Shown here: positions 38,760 through 47,671 of the stretch, one piece after another | Layout of the letters: every line of letters starts with the position of its first letter | Numbering within the stretch: the first letter of the stretch is position 1 | Assembly (NCBI GenBank): GCA_948976265.1 | Contig: CARFUA010000010.1 | Coordinates: 1 to 60,849 of the forward strand | Reading direction: 5' to 3' | Source: an uncultured Clostridia bacterium | GTDB taxonomy: Bacteria; Bacillota; Clostridia; TANB77; CAG-508 | Length of the DNA stretch: 60,849 nucleotides | Notes under the pieces: generated by a model | What the model was told of the DNA's origin: nothing | The model's database searches: none | The model's input: the letters and a program-made list of their open reading frames with translations, nothing else | Made by a program: the position numbers and the translations under genes

Positions 38760-39839
38760 TTAGCGATACATCAAACTACTATTGGTAATTTTTAAAACTA
38801 ATGTAATGCCAATCATAAACATGACTGATACGGAAAATAAAATGGCTAATAAAATTTTATAACTATCCGAAATTTGTGCAATTAGTTTGACGATTTTTTC
38901 ATCGGCAACCACTTCACACACGCCAGACAAAATATAAAATGAAATCCATAAAATACTCAATTTCAAAATTGGCAAAATGACAATTCCGAACAAGAATTAT
39001 CACACCAATCACGCCAACTGCATTTTTTAAAATATTGCCACAACCAATGATACTATCAACTGAATCTCCTAAAATTTTTCCTACAACAGGAATAAAATTT
39101 GAAATCGCTGCTTTCGCAGTTTTGGCTGTCATTCCGTCAACCGAACTGCTTAATGTTCCTTCAATGGATAACGAACAAACAAAAATGGTGAGAATAATTC
39201 CTAAAATCCAAACAATGGAAGATTTTAAAAATTTGGATAATCGGTCAATTTGTATTTTATCCGAAACGTTGGATATGATTCCGAAGTGTCATGGAAATGA
39301 GAAGCATTGGTATGATGAAATTGGCAATAAAATTTCCGATGAAACTAATCATAAATAAAATGATTGGCTGAACAATTCCTGTGGTTGTAATACAGCCTGT
39401 TGTGAGCATTAGGGTTGATAAAAGTGGAATGAGTAAATTCATAAAATTGACAATTTCTTGAATGGAATTTCGGGTTAAATCAATCATGGAAATAAGACTG
39501 TCGGTTATGAGTGTAACAATGATTAAATATTGAATAAAATAAACAATTTTGCTACTGGAATGATTTCCCAAATTTTCGATAATGGCTTTGAACAAACTAT
39601 GAATGATGATAATGATTAAAACCGTAATCATAAGTTGTAAAGCAAGTTTTACTTCTTGCCCGTGCAAAATTTAGAATACTGGTTGTCCAAAAATTAGTGG
39701 AAATACTGCCATTAATAGCACTGGAAAAAAGGCTATCCATGTCTAAATCTGGAAAAGTATCTTTTGTGTAGGTAGAAGCACTTTGTAGAAAATCCGATAT
39801 GCCAAGAATATTTTTTTGGGAATTCATGAATTCATTCAT
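38760..39839 (-). CDS. spoIIIAE: Stage III sporulation protein AE, with three +1 shifts at CGG
   Basis: Polytopic membrane component of the SpoIIIA-Q channel, 358 aa once three shifts are made (39660-39662, 39281-39283, 38986-38988). The N-terminus precedes seven to eight transmembrane segments. The conserved block SSSVDGMTAKTAKAAISNFI then PVVGKILGDSVDSIIGC matches SpoIIIAE. Junctions read NFA-GQEVKLALQL, MTL-GIISNVSDKIQ and ILV-GIVILPILKLS, each restoring family-like sequence. Under the standard code it would be four pieces, which is implausible within an otherwise perfect operon. Confidence 0.94.
38986..38988 (-). other. CGG +1 frameshift site 3 in spoIIIAE
   Basis: GTT CGG AAT in zero frame; skipping C gives GTT GGA ATT GTC and enters a hydrophobic segment. 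Confidence 0.92.
39281..39283 (-). other. CGG +1 frameshift site 2 in spoIIIAE
   Basis: CTT CGG AAT in zero frame with a stop nine codons on; skipping C gives CTT GGA ATC ATA. Confidence 0.92.
39660..39662 (-). other. CGG +1 frameshift site 1 in spoIIIAE
   Basis: GCA CGG GCA in zero frame; skipping C gives GCA GGG CAA GAA. Confidence 0.9.
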
Positions 39840-39853
39840 TTTCGTTCCTTTCT

Positions 39854-40235
39854 TTATGGTAATAATTTGGTTAAAGATTCTAGTGCTGTTGAAATGACAG
39901 GAATTGACATGGAAATTACGATAATTTTGCTTCCTAAATCAATTTTGTTTGCAATGCTGGTTTCGCCACTATCTTTACAAATGCTGACAGCATATTCGGC
40001 AAGAATGGAAATTCCAGTGATTTTTAGTAAAACAGAAATAAATTCGGTGTTGCATTGTTTGCTTAATTGTTTGATAAAATCGATAATGCCAGTTAAGGTA
40101 TCCAGTGAAATATACAAAATAATGGCTCCACCCATTAAAACCGAAAATATGGCAAAATCTTTTCGATATTCTTTTAACATAATTGTAATGATTAATGTAA
40201 TAAACCCGAACGCCTATGATTTTGATAACTTCCAT
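39854..40235 (-). CDS. spoIIIAD: Stage III sporulation protein AD, with one +1 shift at CGG
   Basis: Small polytopic membrane protein of the SpoIIIA complex, 126 aa. CGG is codon 10 (40206-40208). Skipping C gives IIGV-GFITLIITIMLKEY, matching the conserved N-terminal IVGLGLI pattern of the family. Downstream SVLLKITGISILAEYAVSIC and GSKIIVISMSIPVISTALES are typical. The start ATG overlaps the spoIIIAC stop by one base (TAATG), which fixes the start. Confidence 0.93.
40206..40208 (-). other. CGG +1 frameshift site in spoIIIAD
   Basis: GTT CGG GTT in zero frame; skipping C gives GTT GGG TTT ATT. It is the tenth codon, so without a shift almost no SpoIIIAD would be made. Confidence 0.93.
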
Positions 40236-40429
40236 TATAAATCAAACACCGTCCTTACTGTATTGAAAAGTTCGCTAATTTCTTTAATGACAATGGTAAG
40301 AACAATTACCATACCAGCTAAAGTTGTCATCATTGCTTGGTCTTCTCTGCCCGCTTTGCTTAATATTTGATGTAAGACAGCTACAATAATTCCGATTCCT
40401 GCAATTTTAAATAATAAATTGACATCCAT
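40235..40429 (-). CDS. spoIIIAC: Stage III sporulation protein AC
   Basis: 64 aa, two transmembrane helices. MDVNLLFKIAGIGIIVAVLH then LSKAGREDQAMMTTLAGMVI is the family signature. ATG 40429 is chosen because a ribosome site (AAGAAAGGAAA) precedes it. It overlaps spoIIIAD by one base, suggesting translational coupling. No CGG. Confidence 0.94.
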   Translation of the reverse strand: MDVNLLFKIAGIGIIVAVLHQILSKAGREDQAMMTTLAGMVIVLTIVIKEISELFNTVRTVFDL

Positions 40430-40455
40430 GTTTTTTTCCTTTCTTTTGTGTGATT

Positions 40456-40965
40456 TTATATCAAAATAATACATAAACCGATACCAACAACGGTTCCTAA
40501 GGTTTTGAACAATTTGTAATTTTTGTCTTTGTCTTGTTCTGCTTTTTCAATTTGGGTATCCAATAATTTGCTGGTTACGTTAATTTCGTTAATTTGACCA
40601 GATTTATCGGTTTTTCCTAATAATTTTCCAAACATTTTAATAGTGGATTTATCTTCTTCATTCAAATCCGCATTTTTTTCAACGGCTCTAGTCCAACTTT
40701 CTGTAACGCCGAATTTTCCTATATTCTCCACAGTTTCCTGAAAAATATTGGCTTGGTTGGCATACACTATATTAGAAATTTCTTGAAAAATATCTTGAAT
40801 CGGTTCATACGTAAATTCAATTTTGCTTTTTAAAACTTCTAACGAATTTTTTACTTTTTTTAATTCCATCACGCGATTGTTGTACACTTTGGCTTTTAGC
40901 ATACCAATGCTTGTACAAATGATTAAGATAAAAAATAAAATTATGATTTTCAAAAAAACGAACAT
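40456..40965 (-). CDS. spoIIIAB: Stage III sporulation protein AB
   Basis: 169 aa, with a helix at each end: N-terminal (FLKIIILFFILIICTSIGML) and C-terminal (LGTVVGIGLCIILI), cytoplasmic helical middle as in type II secretion GspF-like proteins. Members act with SpoIIIAA. ATG overlaps the spoIIIAA stop by one base. No CGG. Confidence 0.9.
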   Translation of the reverse strand: MFVFLKIIILFFILIICTSIGMLKAKVYNNRVMELKKVKNSLEVLKSKIEFTYEPIQDIFQEISNIVYANQANIFQETVENIGKFGVTESWTRAVEKNADLNEEDKSTIKMFGKLLGKTDKSGQINEINVTSKLLDTQIEKAEQDKDKNYKLFKTLGTVVGIGLCIILI

Positions 40966-41897
40966 TATTTATCTCCTACTTTTTGATAGGTCGTATTTTT
41001 TTTATTAATTTCATATACTTCTTTTATATTTCCTTTTGATTCTGTATCTAAGAAAATTAATTTATCAAAAATATGATTGTTCGACAATGTTTTTAATACT
41101 GGATTTAACATGACATCTTCAATGGCATTTCCATGCGCAGTAAAAATACCTTTACAACCAGAACAAACTGCATAATCAATGGCTTCGATATCATCTTTGT
41201 TTCCAATTTCGTCTGCAACAATTATTTTGGGTGCCATCGAACGAATTAGCATTCGCATACCAATGCTTTTGTGAACGTTTTCAATAATATCGGTTTTGAT
41301 GCCAATATCATTTTGCGGCATTCCTTTGTATAATGCAGCAATTTCACCACGCTCGTCCACAACGCCAACATTTAATGCTTTAAATTTGACTTCTTTAATC
41401 CCACTTGAAATTTGCCTGATTAAATCTCGCAAAATAGTCGTTTTTCCAGCTCCCGGTGGAGCAACAATCAAAGTATTGTAAACACTATTTTGCTCCAAAT
41501 TTAAAACATGCTTTAATAATTTATTGCTGCTTCCTACAACTTGTCTTGCCACTCTGAAATTTAAGCTATATACATAATTAATATTAATTACTTTTCCCTC
41601 TTCCACAACACAAGAACCACTAATTCCAACACGATGTCCGCCTTTTATGGTAATAAATCCTTCGGAAATTTGGTTTTGATAGGTGTAAATCGAATTTTCG
41701 CATATCATTTGCAAACAAGATAAAATTTCTTCGGTTGTTACTGTGTGTTTGATAATTTTATCACCATCGTTAAACTTCAAAATAATTGGTCTTTGGGTAC
41801 GCAGTCTGATTTCTTCTAAGCTATCCATCTTGTCCAAAATTTCTTCTGCAATTTTTTTCTCAATTTTATCAGGAAAATATTTTAGAATATGATTCAA
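40965..41897 (-). CDS. spoIIIAA: Stage III sporulation protein AA (ATPase)
   Basis: 310 aa, secretion-ATPase-like. Walker A APPGAGKTTILRDL, Walker B region KIIVADEIGNKDDIEAI, and GCKGIFTAHGNAIEDVM. Starts at TTG 41897, with AAAGGAT upstream; no ATG fits. First gene of the spoIIIA operon. A TATATATGC-like stretch about 40 bases upstream may be part of a SigE promoter, but no convincing -35 was found. Confidence 0.93.
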   Translation of the reverse strand: MNHILKYFPDKIEKKIAEEILDKMDSLEEIRLRTQRPIILKFNDGDKIIKHTVTTEEILSCLQMICENSIYTYQNQISEGFITIKGGHRVGISGSCVVEEGKVININYVYSLNFRVARQVVGSSNKLLKHVLNLEQNSVYNTLIVAPPGAGKTTILRDLIRQISSGIKEVKFKALNVGVVDERGEIAALYKGMPQNDIGIKTDIIENVHKSIGMRMLIRSMAPKIIVADEIGNKDDIEAIDYAVCSGCKGIFTAHGNAIEDVMLNPVLKTLSNNHIFDKLIFLDTESKGNIKEVYEINKKNTTYQKVGDK

Positions 41898-41975
41898 TTT
41901 TTTAAATCCTTTCTGGGTTATTTATTAATATATATGCAAGGAAATTTTTTTTAGAACAAAAAAATTATTTTTCTC

Positions 41976-42004
41976 TTGCAATTTTTTGGTTTTCGTTCTA
42001 TAAT
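41976..42004 (+). promoter_or_regulatory. Strong promoter of 44-aa peptide gene
   Basis: TTGCAA (41976-41981), 17-base spacer, TATAAT (41999-42004). It diverges from the spoIIIA operon and leaves a leader of about 85 bases. Confidence 0.8.
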
Positions 42005-42098
42005 AGTAAAAAATTATTTCAAACGTTCTTATTTTCTTAAGAACACTTCCATTAAATTTTTAAATATCGTTTCACATTCTTGAAAGGAGATGATATGA

Positions 42099-42233
42099 AT
42101 GTTTAGGATTGTTTTTAAAACAAAAGAAAAAATAACTAAGACTAAAAAACAAACAGAAATTACAATAGAATTTGAGAAAAAGCACTCTAAAATTTTTACA
42201 TATATTCTTAAATTGATTCAGTCTTTTTTATAA
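42099..42233 (+). CDS. Small Lys-rich peptide, 44 aa
   Basis: Begins ATG 42099: MFRIVFKTKEKITKTKKQTE and on, ending ILKLIQSFL. Very basic in the first half, amphipathic/hydrophobic at the end. AAGGAG lies 12 bases upstream. A second ATG four bases earlier (42095) reads ATG AAT GTT TAG, a three-codon ORF in another frame, so initiation may be split. Clear promoter and terminator frame this as an independent unit. Function unknown. Confidence 0.55.
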   Translation: MFRIVFKTKEKITKTKKQTEITIEFEKKHSKIFTYILKLIQSFL

Positions 42234-42239
42234 AATAAA

Positions 42240-42263
42240 AACAGGTAGCAGCAACTACCTGTT
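42240..42263 (+). terminator. Terminator of 44-aa peptide gene
   Basis: AACAGGTAG and CTACCTGTT hairpin followed by T-rich sequence. Confidence 0.85.
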
Positions 42264-42349
42264 TTCATTTTTTTCTTTTTTGTTTAAGATTGTTTTCAAT
42301 TATTAATAATAGTATACTACTTATTTCCACTTCTGTCAATATTTTTTGC

Positions 42350-42380
42350 AAAAAAATTAAGGCCTATGACCTTAACTTTT
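42350..42380 (-). terminator. Terminator of rpmF
   Basis: On the minus strand TTAAGG and CCTTAA arms with a T run, just after the rpmF stop. Confidence 0.7.
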
Positions 42381-42572
42381 TTAATCTTCATTACTAGCTT
42401 TTTTTGCTATTACTTCTTTTCCATTATAATATCCGCAATTAGAACATACTACATGTGGCAATACTGGTTCGTGGCAATGTGAACATGTTCCTTTTGTAGT
42501 TTCTTCCAACTTCCAGGTTGATCTACGTAATCCTGTTCTTCTTTTTGACCATCTTCTTTTTGGTTGTGCCAT
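42381..42572 (-). CDS. rpmF: 50S ribosomal protein L32
   Basis: 63 aa. MAQPKRRWSKRRTGLRRSTW then the zinc ribbon CSHC...CSNCGYYNGK (four Cys). GGAGG ribosome site. All Arg codons are AGA, CGT or similar, with no CGG. Confidence 0.97.
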   Translation of the reverse strand: MAQPKRRWSKRRTGLRRSTWKLEETTKGTCSHCHEPVLPHVVCSNCGYYNGKEVIAKKASNED

Positions 42573-42734
42573 TTTTATCCCTCCTTACTTGGTTTCTTTA
42601 AGTATCGTTTATACTTAAAATTTATATTTTATTTGGAATGAATCCTTTTTTACAAAATTCACCTAATTAGTATACATCTTATTTTCTGTTTTGTCAAGAG
42701 AAACCTTCACACATTTTACAAAAACTAAAATAAA

Positions 42735-42827
42735 TGGCGGAGAGTGTGGGATTTGAACCCACGGTAGGACAAAATCCTACGCCAGTTTTCGAGACTGGTA
42801 CCTTAAACCGAACTCAGACAACTCTCC
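42735..42827 (-). tRNA. tRNA-Ser (anticodon CGA)
   Basis: 93 bases including encoded CCA. Acceptor arms GGAGAGT/ACTCTCC; anticodon arm CCAGT-CTCGAAA-ACTGG gives anticodon CGA, reading UCG; long variable arm (GTAGGATTTTGTCCTAC) as in class II tRNAs; T arm with GGTTCAAATCC. The anticodon loop has the normal seven bases. Confidence 0.95.
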
Positions 42828-42839
42828 TTATGTAAAAGA

Positions 42840-44390
42840 TTACTCTTCTTCCTTTTCTTCTGTTATAACCTCTGGCAAGGCCAATACTTCTTGCTTTTTA
42901 TTCAAATGCAATAATTTTTTTATTTTTTGAATCATCACAAGCATATAAGAAGCCAACAATTTTTCTTTAAATAAGCCTGTCTTGAAAAATACTTGAATTA
43001 ATTTTGGATTGAAGTTTTCTGCGCAATAATTATTTTTTCCAGACTTAGGGATATGATTTTCAAAAAATTCCTTATCACTTAATAGACAATAAGCTGTTTT
43101 ATTTTTTTTGATATTCTCTAAATCCAATGCCAAATCTACATTATACCATTTTCCATTTAATTCAATTTGATTCCAACAGTGCTTTTTATCATTTTCTAAT
43201 TCTTTTCCCACTATCATGTTGGAATTAATGTTCATACATTTTAAACAATTTTGCAAAAGCTGACATATTTGAGTTACTGTGCAAATCTTATTTTCAATCT
43301 CTGCTACTGCATCTTCTTTTACGATTTCAAATTCTTTCCCAAAATAGTGATATAGCAGCAAACACTTCTCAGCGTCACTTCCTTGATTCGGTAAACTTTC
43401 CATTGCCTTTTCAATTTCTGTACGCATTTTGATATATTCGTCTATTTTATATTTGCTTATTCCTTTTTCAGTTACAAATTCGACATTTCTTCTACGTAGA
43501 ACCTTTTTTATTCGCTTGGCTTCTTCTACGTTTAAACAAGCAAAATCATTTACCAAAATATGAACCTCAGCGTTCAAGTTTTTCAAGTATTCTATATAGT
43601 CAAACGCTTCTTCGATCTCATTTCGTATAACATTTATTTTCGAAATCTTCTGTAAATCCACCTCTTTGGCAATCCATTCTAAATCTGTAAGTAGCAGTGT
43701 TAATTCCGATTTGTTTTCTTGGATTTTTAGGTTCCCATTTTCAATTGCTTTTCCTTTAGAATCTAAAATCGGAGCCACAATATTTTTTTCACATTGACTA
43801 TGTAGCAAATAATTTAACTGCGTCACCACAATTGGATTATGGACAAAATCAATTTTCAATAAATTCGAATTGTTTGTTAAAAATTGCAAATGCTCCAATT
43901 TTCCATTTTTCAAGTCCTCTAACTTCAAATATTTTAATTGCGTAAAACGGCTCAAACTCTTACTTGCTTTATTGGTCATGTCAGTATCAGAAATATTGAT
44001 AATTTCTACACTTTCTGGATTTGCAATACCATCCAAGAATTTTTCCACTTGACAAAAATGAATTCCATTGAGTGAAATCATTTTCAAATTCAAATATCTT
44101 TTCAAACTGCTTTCTGTCGGAATCTTGACACCATTTAATACTAAATTTTCTAGAATTTCTGGTTTAAAAACATTCCTTAATATCTTATCGGAATGAATTC
44201 TTGAATCTCCTTCCACAATTAGCGTTTTTATATTGGCACACAAACTAATAATATTCAATAATTCTGCATTTTTGTCCAAATCTGTAATTTTTAATTCTTC
44301 GACTTCATCTAATTTGGTAGCCATGATTTGGTCAAAATTCTCTAGTTTTTTTGTATTTAATTCCAGTTTTTTCGTCTTTCTCTCTTCCAT
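42840..44390 (-). CDS. LRR-like protein with transglutaminase-like domain
   Basis: 516 aa from ATG 44390 (AGGAG upstream). The first 230 residues contain irregular leucine-rich repeats (LKITDLDKNAELLNIISLC, LVLNGVKIPTESSLKRYLNL, LKYLKLEDLKNGKLEHLQFL). The C-terminal third resembles the transglutaminase-like fold: ICTVTQICQLLQNCLKCMNI, KHCWNQIELNGKWYNVDLAL (His-Trp-Asn and Asp). The usual nucleophile-bearing SGVC/YxxC motif is not obvious, so activity is uncertain. No signal peptide. No CGG. Confidence 0.65.
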   Translation of the reverse strand: MEERKTKKLELNTKKLENFDQIMATKLDEVEELKITDLDKNAELLNIISLCANIKTLIVEGDSRIHSDKILRNVFKPEILENLVLNGVKIPTESSLKRYLNLKMISLNGIHFCQVEKFLDGIANPESVEIINISDTDMTNKASKSLSRFTQLKYLKLEDLKNGKLEHLQFLTNNSNLLKIDFVHNPIVVTQLNYLLHSQCEKNIVAPILDSKGKAIENGNLKIQENKSELTLLLTDLEWIAKEVDLQKISKINVIRNEIEEAFDYIEYLKNLNAEVHILVNDFACLNVEEAKRIKKVLRRRNVEFVTEKGISKYKIDEYIKMRTEIEKAMESLPNQGSDAEKCLLLYHYFGKEFEIVKEDAVAEIENKICTVTQICQLLQNCLKCMNINSNMIVGKELENDKKHCWNQIELNGKWYNVDLALDLENIKKNKTAYCLLSDKEFFENHIPKSGKNNYCAENFNPKLIQVFFKTGLFKEKLLASYMLVMIQKIKKLLHLNKKQEVLALPEVITEEKEEE

Positions 44391-44463
44391 AATTTCTCCT
44401 AAAAAATTCTCTTTTGTGACTTTTTTTATTATATCATAAAAAAACAAAATCGCCAAGTAAATT

Positions 44464-46257
44464 TTACAATTCTTCTTTAATTTTTTTTGCCAAATTCAAA
44501 TTAATTCCCTTTACCTCTGCAATTTCAGTCACATCCGCTTCTTTCAGTTTTTTTATACTTCCGAATTTTTTCAGTAATAAACTTCTTTTTTTCTCTCCAA
44601 TTCCGGTAATTTCATCTAATTTGGATTTTGTCATTTCTTTGTCACGCACTTTTCGGTGATATTCAATGGCTGTTTTGTGCACTTCGTCTTGCAAATTTGT
44701 AATGAAATGAAACAAATTCTCTGAAATTTCAAATTCTTTTCTTTCCTCATTTATCAAGGCTTTTGTGGAATGTTTATCATCTTTTATCATACCAAAAACT
44801 GGAATTTTATCTTCTAGCTGATTTTCCTTCAAAGCATTTTTTATTGCACGAATTTGGGTAATTCCCCCATCGACTAAAATTAAATCGGGAAGTTTTCCGA
44901 AATCCACCATTGGGATTTTCTAGTGAATGTTTCAAACGTCTTGAAACTACTTCTTGCATGCATTTTGGGTCATCTTGTCCGCACTACTGTTTTAATTTTG
45001 AAACGCCTTGATAAATTTCTTTTTATCACTCCTTTTTGTGCTACACACATGCCTGCCACCACAAAATTTCCAGCCATATTCGAAATATCAAAACTTTCGA
45101 TTTTCAACGGTAAATTTTCCAATTGCAACACTTCTTTCAATTCCAATAATAAGTCACTTTTATCCTTCAATTTATTTTCCAATGTAATTTTACTATTTAA
45201 TTCCGCCATTTCCACAAACTTTAATTTTTCGCCTTTTTGCGGACTTTTTAATGTTACTTTTCTACCCGCTTTTTTTGATAAATAACTTTCAATCGTCTCT
45301 TTTTCTTCTAATGCAAAACGCATCATAATTTTATTGGGCAAATCTTCTTTTTCGAAATAATATTGTTTGATAAAACCAGCCATAATTTCGCTTTCTTCCA
45401 TATCTCTCAAATCATCAAAAAAGTAATGTTCTCTCCCAATCATTTTGCTACCACGAACAAAGAAAATTTCGATGCAAACCGTCATCTCATTTTTGTATAA
45501 ACCAATTACGTCAATATTATGTTCCGAAACATTTGATACTTTTTGCTTTTCCGAAACACGCTCAATCGCTTGAATTCGGTCACGAATCTCGGCAGCTTTT
45601 TCGTAATCTTGTTTTTCTGCATATTGCATCATTTCTTGATTTAATTCCTTGATAATAACATCAATTTTTCCTTCTAACAACAACATAATTTGGTCAATTT
45701 GCTTATGATATTCTTCCTTGCTCACATAGCCCATACAAGGTGCTAAACATTTTTTTATATGATAATTCAAGCAAGCGCGGTCCTTATTTTTAAAATTTTT
45801 ACATTGCCTTACCTGAAATCGTTCCTTAATAAAACTAAGCATTTCTTTAGCACTTCCAGAATTCGCATAGGGTCCAAAATATTTTGCTCCATCGTTTTGC
45901 AATTTTCTCGTCATAAAAATACTGGGATAATCTGCTTTTACATCTACACGAATATATGGATACGTTTTATCATCTTTCAACAAAACATTAAAACGTGGAC
46001 GATATTTTTTGATTAAATTACATTCTAAAATCAAAGCTTCATCTTCACTATTTACCACAATATATTCGAAATGGTCAATTAAAGAAACCATTTTTTCAAT
46101 ACGTGCTGTTTTGTTATTTTTACGAAAATATTGTCTCACACGATTTCGTAAAACAACCGCTTTTCCAACATAAATAACAGTATCGTTTTTATCTTTCATG
46201 ATATAAACACCGTGGTTTTTGTGGTAATTTTTTTAATTCTTCTTCAATCTGAAACAA
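44464..46257 (-). CDS. uvrC: Excinuclease ABC subunit C, with three +1 shifts at CGG
   Basis: Makes both incisions in nucleotide-excision repair. 596 aa from TTG 46257, two bases after the hpt stop; GAGGTG at the hpt end is the ribosome site. Shift 1 (46210-46212) gives LPQKP-GVYIMKDKN, completing the GIY-YIG domain. Then KAVVLRNRVRQYFRKN, the UVR motif (QDYEKAAEIRDRIQAIE) and the RNase H-like nuclease (SFDISNMAG). Shifts 2 (44979-44981) and 3 (44897-44899) restore KTVV-GQDDPKCMQEVV and GGF-GKLPDLILVDGG. HhH motifs end the protein. Normal UvrC length. Confidence 0.95.
44897..44899 (-). other. CGG +1 frameshift site 3 in uvrC
   Basis: TTT CGG AAA; skipping C gives TTT GGA AAA CTT CCC, the FGKLPDL motif before the catalytic LVDGG. 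Confidence 0.94.
44979..44981 (-). other. CGG +1 frameshift site 2 in uvrC
   Basis: GTG CGG ACA AGA TGA in zero frame; skipping C gives GTG GGA CAA GAT GAC. Confidence 0.94.
46210..46212 (-). other. CGG +1 frameshift site 1 in uvrC
   Basis: CCA CGG TGT in zero frame with a stop six codons on; skipping C gives CCA GGT GTT TAT ATC, the invariant PGVYIM start of the GIY-YIG domain. It is codon 16. Confidence 0.95.
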
Positions 46258-46259
46258 TT

Positions 46260-46793
46260 TTACACCTCAATATATCCAATATATGGCAAATTTCTGCCGA
46301 TTTCATTATAGTCAAATCCGTAACCAATTACAAATTTATTTGGAATCACAAATCCTGTATAATCGATTTCGACATCTACTTTGCGTCTTTCTTTTTTGTC
46401 TGCTAAAACCGCTAATTTTAAAGATTTCGGGTTTTTGCTCATTAAATATTCTTTTAAATGTTTTAACGTATGACCTGTATCGATAATATCTTCCACAATT
46501 AAAACATCTTTTCCTGAAATATCGTTATCCAAATCTTTTTTTATGTTTATTTTTTGTGTGCTTTCCATTCCTTCATAGCTAGAAACTTGCATCACTTCTA
46601 ACTCAATTGGTGTTTTCATTTTGGTCACCAAATCTACCGTAAAAAACACAGCTCCTTTTAAAACTGAAATCACTGTAATGGTTTTTCCCTTATAATCTTC
46701 ATCGATTTGTTTTGCCATTTCTGCAATTCTTTTTTGCAACGTTTCTGATTCATACAATACTTTAACTTTTTCTAAAATATTTTCTTCCATCAT
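46260..46793 (-). CDS. hpt: Hypoxanthine phosphoribosyltransferase
   Basis: 177 aa purine salvage enzyme converting hypoxanthine/guanine and PRPP to IMP/GMP. The PRPP loop is VLIVEDIIDTGHTLKHLKEY; ISVLKGAVFFTVDLV and GFVIPNKFVIGYGFDYNE are also typical. The start could be 46793 or 46790. Directly upstream of uvrC with two bases between, so the two are co-transcribed. No CGG. Confidence 0.95.
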   Translation of the reverse strand: MMEENILEKVKVLYESETLQKRIAEMAKQIDEDYKGKTITVISVLKGAVFFTVDLVTKMKTPIELEVMQVSSYEGMESTQKINIKKDLDNDISGKDVLIVEDIIDTGHTLKHLKEYLMSKNPKSLKLAVLADKKERRKVDVEIDYTGFVIPNKFVIGYGFDYNEIGRNLPYIGYIEV

Positions 46794-46899
46794 TCCTCCA
46801 CTTTTTTCCTTTGATTTCTTAAATATTGATTTTCATTATATCATAATATCCTACAATTTTTCAATTCATTTCAAGAAAATTATAAAATATTCCTGCCAA

Positions 46900-46928
46900 A
46901 AAAACAACCAGCCAAAGCTGATTGTTTT
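46900..46928 (-). terminator. Terminator of 46941-47447
   Basis: AACAACCAGC and GCTGATTGTT arms, then a T run on the minus strand. Confidence 0.75.
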
Positions 46929-46940
46929 GTGGACAGAAAA

Positions 46941-47447
46941 TTAAAAAGTCAGCGCTTCCCCTTTTTGAAGAAGCTCAATTGCTTGTTTCTCTTTTTTAAT
47001 AAAGCATACAATTTTATGCTTATGCTGTTTTACGCAGCTTTTTCCAATAGCTCTCACCATTTGTATTTGTTCTGCCTTTTTTCCGTGCAACTGAAATACA
47101 AACAGGCACTCTGTTCCTCGCCTAGTTTCATAAGTTACCACATAGGTTGCTGCTCTGCGATTTTTAATAAATTCCGCAGCTCTTGGGCGGATTCTCATTC
47201 GATTCGAGATGGTCGGAAAAGTCCCACCTTTAATCCGCAAAAAATCCTTTTCTCGTTTGGTAGGATTGCGAATTGTCGCGATTGAATTTAGTGGTAAACG
47301 CAAGATGGAGTATCTTGCCTTACCCTTCAGCTGGCAATATTCACTACGCAAAGACTTCGCACAGCTACCATCAATATAGCCATGTTTGACCAATTCATCG
47401 ATTGCCAAATCTTTGTATAGCAGGCAAGTTCCTTCCATAAATTTCAT
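46941..47447 (-). CDS. Unknown basic protein, 168 aa, foreign-looking, contains in-frame CGG
   Basis: Cytoplasmic, rich in Arg and Lys, with motifs such as RMRIRPRAAEFIKNRRA and VTYETRRGTECLFVFQLHGK; could be a nucleic-acid-binding protein, but no family was recognised. Codon 71 is CGG (47235-47237), read as Arg in DFLRIKGG; a +1 shift would stop 13 codons later. Less AT-biased codons, its own terminator, and the upstream leader shares the repeat found before 18752-19186. Likely acquired. Confidence 0.6.
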   Translation of the reverse strand: MKFMEGTCLLYKDLAIDELVKHGYIDGSCAKSLRSEYCQLKGKARYSILRLPLNSIATIRNPTKREKDFLRIKGGTFPTISNRMRIRPRAAEFIKNRRAATYVVTYETRRGTECLFVFQLHGKKAEQIQMVRAIGKSCVKQHKHKIVCFIKKEKQAIELLQKGEALTF

Positions 47448-47604
47448 ATTGGTACCTTGGAGTATTCCAATCCTCTTTTCATTTTTGAAGACAAAGCAAG
47501 TTTTCTTTCATGATTTCATTGAATCTTTCGTAAAATAGCTCTAGATTTCATTCTACGTTATGTTATCCGTTTTTTAGTCATTTATGTTTACTCGTCTTAA
47601 AAAA

Positions 47605-47623
47605 ATCGCTTAAAATCGATTCT
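47605..47623. repeat. 19-base direct repeat, copy 1
   Basis: ATCGCTTAAAATCGATTCT, identical to 47749-47767, 144 bases apart. Confidence 0.8.
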
Positions 47624-47671
47624 AACGCTTTATTCCAAAATTCCATTTTTCTGACACCCTATCTTTTTATC

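Noticed and set aside
39816..40370. Long plus-strand ORF opposite spoIIIAD/AC
   Set aside because: Antisense shadow of conserved sporulation genes; no ribosome site.
42735..42827. tRNA-Ser as the frameshifting tRNA
   Set aside because: Its anticodon loop has the normal seven bases and reads UCG, not CGG or GGN.
38986..46212. Homopolymer sequencing errors as the cause of the frameshifts
   Set aside because: The sites are not long homopolymers; all have the same CGG codon in phase 0.
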